From contig JAIXMN010000006.1 of NCBI GenBank assembly GCA_025716815.1, positions 1,585,739-1,649,738 of the forward strand: a DNA stretch of 64,000 nt, read 5' to 3'. Within the stretch, counting starts at the first letter, position 1. Every line of letters starts with the position of its first letter. Positions 59,430-64,000 of the stretch are shown here, piece after piece. The notes under the pieces are model-generated. The model was given only the letters and a program-made list of their open reading frames with translations, had not been told where the DNA came from and did no database searches. The DNA comes from Dichotomocladium elegans (lineage: Eukaryota; Mucoromycota; Mucoromycetes; Mucorales; Lichtheimiaceae). The position numbers and the translations under genes were made by a program.

Positions 59430-60560
59430 TACACTCTGAATGAGCAATCTATTTTTTACGAAGATGGCCAAGGTCATGTCGTTGATGAGCGTGGCTGTCC
59501 TGAACCTATGGACTATGTTGTTGATGAAGAAACGTACTCTCTGTAATCCGTTTGTTCTCGCACTGAATATCTGCGTAGCATCTTTGCAGAGATAAGTCTA
59601 TCTTACTACCACACACATTCCTAAGCGAAAAGATATAGGCATTCGCATGAAAGAAGCGGGGATCAAGCGCAGTTACATAGCGTACGCTGACCAAGACAAA
59701 GGCCGATTTTTTCAAGGTGTGTTTGAAAAGGCTTTGAGTACATCAGCTGCTGCAAAGCAGTTAGGAATCCATGTCCGTCCAGCCCAGGAATGGGCATTCC
59801 AGACGAGATGGACCCTGAGAGTATATTTAAGAAACTTAACGCGAGTGGTCGTTCGCATATTCTCAATGGAGAGCGTAAGAGCGTTATTTTGGAATGCGTT
59901 GATGAGAATACATCCACTGTACCAGAGTAGCTGATGGAGCGAGTGCTTCAAAGATTTGAGGGTTTCAAAGTATCTAATCGGCGCTCCATCGATTATGAAA
60001 AACAAATGCAACTTGTCATTGGAAATGGCTCGGTTTCAACCTGTAGACAGGAATAGTGCTGCGAAGATCCAAGATCGTCTTGACTGGGTGCGCAAATGGG
60101 ACAGGACCGACATTAACTTTAGACAAAACTGCGTTTTCCTGGAAGTCTGGATTCCATATTAATATGAAACGCAGCATGGGATGATCCAAGAAGGGGACTC
60201 ATGCGGTGGTCACAATACCAAAGACAAGAGCAAAAAACAGTCAACCTTGGGAGCAATCTCAGCATCATGCATCATTAAATGTACCACAGCCGCCAATCAA
60301 GAAAAGAAAGAGGGCAGGTCAATCTGAACTTGCAAGCAAAAGATACTATCTCAGCTTCCTTAAGGTTATGATGGACGAGACGTGTAGGTTGAACATGTAA
60401 AGGGCCATTATTTGGTAATGGATGATGCACCTATCCATAAGGCTGAGGATATCCATGTCCTTATCTTCCACCATACTCGCCTGAGCTCAATCCAACTGAA
60501 CAGCCTTGGTCAGTTTGGTCAGTTGTCAAGAGCAAAGTAAAAGACAATAGGTTATCCTAT
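59430..60560 (+). mobile_element. degenerate Tc1/mariner-type transposon (copy 3)
   Basis: Co-linear with copy 1 at 34.1 kb. ATGAGCAATCTATTTTTTACG (59439) matches 34117, GAGCGTAAGAGCGTTATTTT (59869) matches ~34530, and ACAATACCAAAGACAAGAGC (60212) matches 34879. DESGF has become EVWIPY in a shifted frame, and the catalytic D and E blocks near 60420-60500 are broken. It is clearly inactive. Confidence 0.8.
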
Positions 60561-61206
60561 CATAGCGACTAGTTCCATCCTGCAATTTTCTAATATTCCG
60601 GATCCTCTGCAGACAATGATATAAGCCTAACCCAAGTGCCTCGAGAGGAGAGGATATGGGGCTTTGGGTGGGACCGTGGTTTGGCTGCACCCGCGCCGGT
60701 CTCCCACCATGGCTTCGTCGAGGTGTTTTGTCTTCGCTGCTTCCTCCGCTACTTCCTTTTTTTCCTCTTCCGCCATTTTTACCGCAATGACACACCTAGC
60801 TACCTTCGGGGTAAGTTAAAGAGTAAGAGTAAGATGGGGGCTGATGTTTTCAGTTGACTAATGGGTATGTCTCCGGCCTTCTTTATACATGGAACAAATT
60901 TTACGTTTTTATGCGACATTTCATTATACTTTGTATGCGTCATAATTTTCCTACCTTAAGAACTTCAGAATCCCTGTAAATGTCGCGGTATAATTTGATC
61001 GATTATTTTAATCACGAGCTACATGGCCATTACCGATGAGCGTAGCATTTTGGGACAGAGTCCGAATAACAATGTTGCTAAACAGGAGTCATTGGTAGCT
61101 ATCTCGACAGCATTCTACCCATTTCTTAACAGTCAATATAGTATAAATAATGGGACAATCATTGTAATGAAACATCGTCATATATTTCCTGTAAGATTAC
61201 CTGTGT

Positions 61207-61258
<52 letters not shown>

Positions 61259-62789
61259 TATATTTTCGTGGGCATTGTCGTCTCTTCTACGTGGTATCAG
61301 AGCTTGATAAAAGACACCTGCCGCATAAGTGATTACAGATCGAAAGAGCCATGACACCGCGTTATAATCAGCTCCATTTTTCCCTCTATTTTTCTCCCAC
61401 TGGGTTTTTATGAGGTTCTACCAACGTGAGGATGGTCTGAAAGGAACAAGGGCCCATAGTCTATGATATTGGTCACCCATACACACACGTGCACATTATC
61501 TGTAATAGCGCTACTATCTCCGAGTACCCGCGCCAAGATGGAGTATCCAGTTGATCTAATTAGGATCTCTTCCGTAAATCATATAAACAGTAGATAAATA
61601 TGTAGCGATGGACGATCTTGATTCCGATTTCATTCGAATAAAAGACATTCACGAGTCTCATCGTATTCTGACTGTCCACCTTAAAAACAACTAAAACACC
61701 GCACTGATCAATTGAAAATACCAGCTGTACCAGCTATCCTCACCACCAAATGTCACAGACATCGCCTCCTTCGTAAGGATTATAGATTCTACCAATTTTA
61801 CCACTTCAATTGTCTGTTCTTTATTTACTATTATTCTTATTACCGCCCCTTACCTGACTTTAGTAATCCTCAAGGGTAGTAGTATATATACGATATCGAT
61901 TCATAAAATTAGGAAGATATCCCTCTTCTCCAGTTCAGCTAGTCTTTTCATTTGACCAGGGTCTCTCCGCACAGCCCACGTCTATCTCCCTTTTCTCTCT
62001 TTCCTCCATGATTATTATTAGATAGCAAAAGCGTATAAAATATCTAATAGTTCCTTCTACTAAAGATCGTCTATCCGTTACACTCTATTCTATTGTTACA
62101 CTTGAGTCGTTGCTATTGGCTACGGTGTGACCACCAAAATTTAAGCACTTCTTTGTCGTAGCAACATATCAGATCTTCTTGATCAGTATTGTCTTTTGTA
62201 TGATTGTATCACCTTATCTCTTTTACGCTGTGCCCTCCATCATTACTTCGCCACATCTATATTACTTAGCCATCTTGATATACTTAGCCACATCCAACAG
62301 TATAAATAGTGGACCATCACATAGAATAAAGGGGCATCGAAGATCCCGCCATCCTCGTTATATTCCTGTGTGGTCTCATTCCTTCGTGGTCTTACTATCT
62401 TCCTGTGTGGATTGTCGTTGTTTTTGGCGGATAGACCTTGGCCAAATGTAGAGACAACTGAATTTAGAGAAGAAGATGATTATTCCCTTTTTAATGTATG
62501 AATTGATGAGCCTATATATACTACTACTTTGATGGTTACTAAAGAAAAGATACGGGAGGATAATAATAATAATAGAATGAATATAACTATGTGAGAGATG
62601 CAGTCGTGAAGGATGGAAGGAAGCAGGCAGACAATTCATTGGTAATAATTGACAGTAAGGAGGCATTGGTAATCCGCACAAAAACAGGAGGTGATGACCG
62701 TGAGCATAGTCGGTGTTGCTAGTATTTCAATTGGCCACCAAATCTAATCCGACAGGATTCAAAAAGAAAGACGACATCTTTTACGATAG
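60561..62789. other. gene-free stretch with one microsatellite
   Basis: About 2.2 kb. It contains the (CT)n tract at 61209-61255 and AT-rich sequence. Frames at 60526-60857 on both strands and at 62179-62451 (+, hydrophobic, 90 codons) show no recognised family. No coding gene is supported. Confidence 0.45.
61209..61255. repeat. (CT)n microsatellite
   Basis: Uninterrupted TC/CT dinucleotide run of about 47 bp. Confidence 0.95.
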
Positions 62790-62794
62790 AAAAA
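62790..62794 (-). terminator. RNA polymerase III T-run terminator
   Basis: On the minus strand TTTTT follows two bases after the tRNA discriminator base, a normal Pol III stop. Confidence 0.75.
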
Positions 62795-62795
62795 T

Positions 62796-62867
62796 TTCCC
62801 CCACCGGGAATCGAACCCGGGCCACCTGTGTGAAAGACAGGGATCCTGACCACTGGACCATAGAGGA
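62796..62867 (-). tRNA. tRNA-Glu (anticodon UUC)
   Basis: Read on the minus strand: 72 nt, no intron. The acceptor TCCTCTA pairs with TGGGGGA using two G-U pairs; the discriminator is A. The A box is TGGTCCAGTGGTCAGG and the B box is GGTTCGATTCC. The anticodon arm CCTGT-CTTTCAC-ACAGG gives anticodon TTC. A T5 run follows. No CCA is encoded, as expected for a eukaryote. Confidence 0.95.
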
Positions 62868-62899
62868 GAGACCTTGTCGAGCATCGCGCGCGGCGAATT

Positions 62900-64000
62900 C
62901 AAGCTCTTTTTATATTTTCCAAATTTGTCACGTGATTACCCCTATCTTATCGGATCGACAATTTCACCGTTAATTGCGAACACGTTGGAAAGCTCTAAAA
63001 CAAATCAAGAACCACCTGCATCACCCCCCGACGCCCCCCCTACATCGTTATCGAAGCGGAAAGGATCGGCAGACCTTCCTAAAGCATCAAAAATCCCGCA
63101 GATAAAGAAAATCAGGGGCACCCAAACACCTGGCCCCATGCCTAATCCACCCACAAGCAGCGTGCGTAGCACTCGCCCCTCGCCGGCTGCTCCCGCAACC
63201 ACCCGCCCCTCTCGCCAGGCGTCACGTTCGCCTACCCGACGCGTAGCAACACCTGCTCGTGCAAATGCGCGAGCCCGAACACCAGAGGCTGTTGCAATTG
63301 GCAGCACTTCAGACACTGTTGACTCTGTCACTGGCCTGGAGATCTGCAGTCTCACCGACCTCGACCCGCAGCCCTTGCCTCTGAACCTCCCTGCATGGGC
63401 TAGCGCCATGGAACGCCGCTTGAACGAACAGGAGCGCGCAATTGCTGAGCAAAAGGAGTTTTCAACCGAACTTGCACGTGTGCTTGCACATAATAAGCAG
63501 CTCGAGGCGGAACTAAACGCCGCCAAAGTACTGATTGCCGATCTGCAAGGCCAACTTGCCGAAACCACCCGTGTGTCTCCCCCCAGCGTGGGTAATGCTT
63601 CTATTGTTGAAGAGGCAATGGAAGTCGACCCCCGTGGCACGGCCGCATCACGTTGGGCAATGGCAACCACACCACCACCAGCCAATGCACAACCAAAAGC
63701 GCATACCACACCAACCGCAGCTACAACTGGCGCTACACCCACAACCAAGCCAGCTAGCCATAGCCCTTCTTCTTGGGCAACCGTGGCTAAGAAAAATGCA
63801 GGCCGCCCCACCCGCCGCGCGGCGCCCAAACCTACCTCCACTCCCACCCGCGCCATGGTCGCCTGGGCTGGCCGTGGTTTCCAGCCACACGCAGAGGGCC
63901 AGAAGACCGGATATACTTTTGTGTACCTGGCCAGTACATTCCGGATGGCCCATAGCGATGTGCGCAACCGCTTGCACATTCTTGGTGTCAATCAGGCACG
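62900..64000 (+). mobile_element. LINE-type non-LTR retrotransposon ORF1 (5' part; cut by window edge)
   Basis: One plus frame is open from about 62920 to the right edge; the first in-frame ATG is at 63138 (GPMPNPPTSSVR). It encodes a Pro/Ala/Thr/Arg-rich N-terminus, a coiled coil (~63409-63560; MERRLNEQERAIAEQKEF, QLEAELNAAKVLIADLQ), a second Pro/Ala-rich linker, and the start of a domain with GYTFVYLASTFRMAHSDVRN. This layout fits gag-like ORF1 proteins of fungal LINE elements (family knowledge; general resemblance). Base composition is much more GC/C-rich than the neighbouring AT-rich DNA, a sign of recent insertion. No stop is present in the visible part, so the element may be intact beyond the edge. 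Confidence 0.65.

Noticed and set aside
63005..63991. 328-codon minus-strand ORF
   Set aside because: Shadow of the C-rich plus-strand LINE ORF1; its Gly/Ala/Val/Arg composition is the complement of Pro/Ala/Thr/Arg codons.

Overview
This window is nuclear DNA of a filamentous fungus. Genes are split by many short introns (mostly 45-110 bp, GT-AG, with a few apparent GC-AG). The gene set is fungal: NST1, a DUF3020 protein, a Num1/Mcp5-type PH protein, a chitin-synthase-like end with a DEK_C domain, and a Vip1/Asp1 kinase. Metazoan-like forms lost in budding yeast are also present: LARP1 with a DM15 region, a DDX59-like helicase with a HIT zinc finger, kinesin-13 and a transthyretin-like HIU hydrolase. 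Together with the Tc1/mariner and LINE-type relics this suggests an early-diverging fungus, most likely Mucoromycota. That placement is inference; no rRNA or mitochondrial marker is present.

Layout. 1-33.8 kb is gene-dense housekeeping sequence: chitin-synthase-like 3' end (+), DUF3020 protein (-), LARP1 (-), CSTF1 (+), Num1-like PH protein (-), Csm1/Pcs1 monopolin subunit (+), DDX59-like helicase (-), Vip1/PPIP5K (+), oxysterol-binding protein (+), kinesin-13 (+), NUP53 (-), NST1 (-). 34-36.9 kb is a repeat island with a dead Tc1/mariner copy next to a dispersed repeat. 36.9-46.8 kb holds an SH3/RA-like polarity-type protein (-), GRASP (-), HIU hydrolase (+), an orphan acidic protein (+) and a two-finger C2H2 protein (+). 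47-49.6 kb is a second copy of the dispersed repeat, then a roughly 70-copy 9-bp minisatellite that runs in frame into a dead SUA5 relic. 51-56.6 kb holds a TBC1D13-type Rab GAP, a small secreted protein and a TPR/RS-tail protein. 56.6-64 kb is almost gene-free: two more Tc1/mariner relics, a (CT)n run, one tRNA-Glu(UUC), and the start of a LINE-type ORF1 cut by the right edge.

Exon models were joined by hand. For nearly every multi-exon gene the summed exon length is a multiple of three and the junctions restore conserved family motifs, so these models are fairly strong. Functionally the genes fall into RNA processing and translation (LARP1, CSTF1, DDX59-like, TPR/RS protein), chromosome and nuclear movement (Csm1, kinesin-13, Num1-like), trafficking and lipids (OSBP, GRASP, TBC), inositol pyrophosphate signalling (Vip1), the nuclear pore (NUP53) and cell wall or polarity (chitin-synthase-like, SH3 protein, secreted protein). 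They are neighbours rather than one pathway. The most unusual items are four apparent GC-AG introns within three nearby genes (10-18.4 kb), an 11-nt microexon in kinesin-13, the minisatellite/SUA5 fusion, and an inverted pair of ~600-bp repeats whose two copies share a reading frame.
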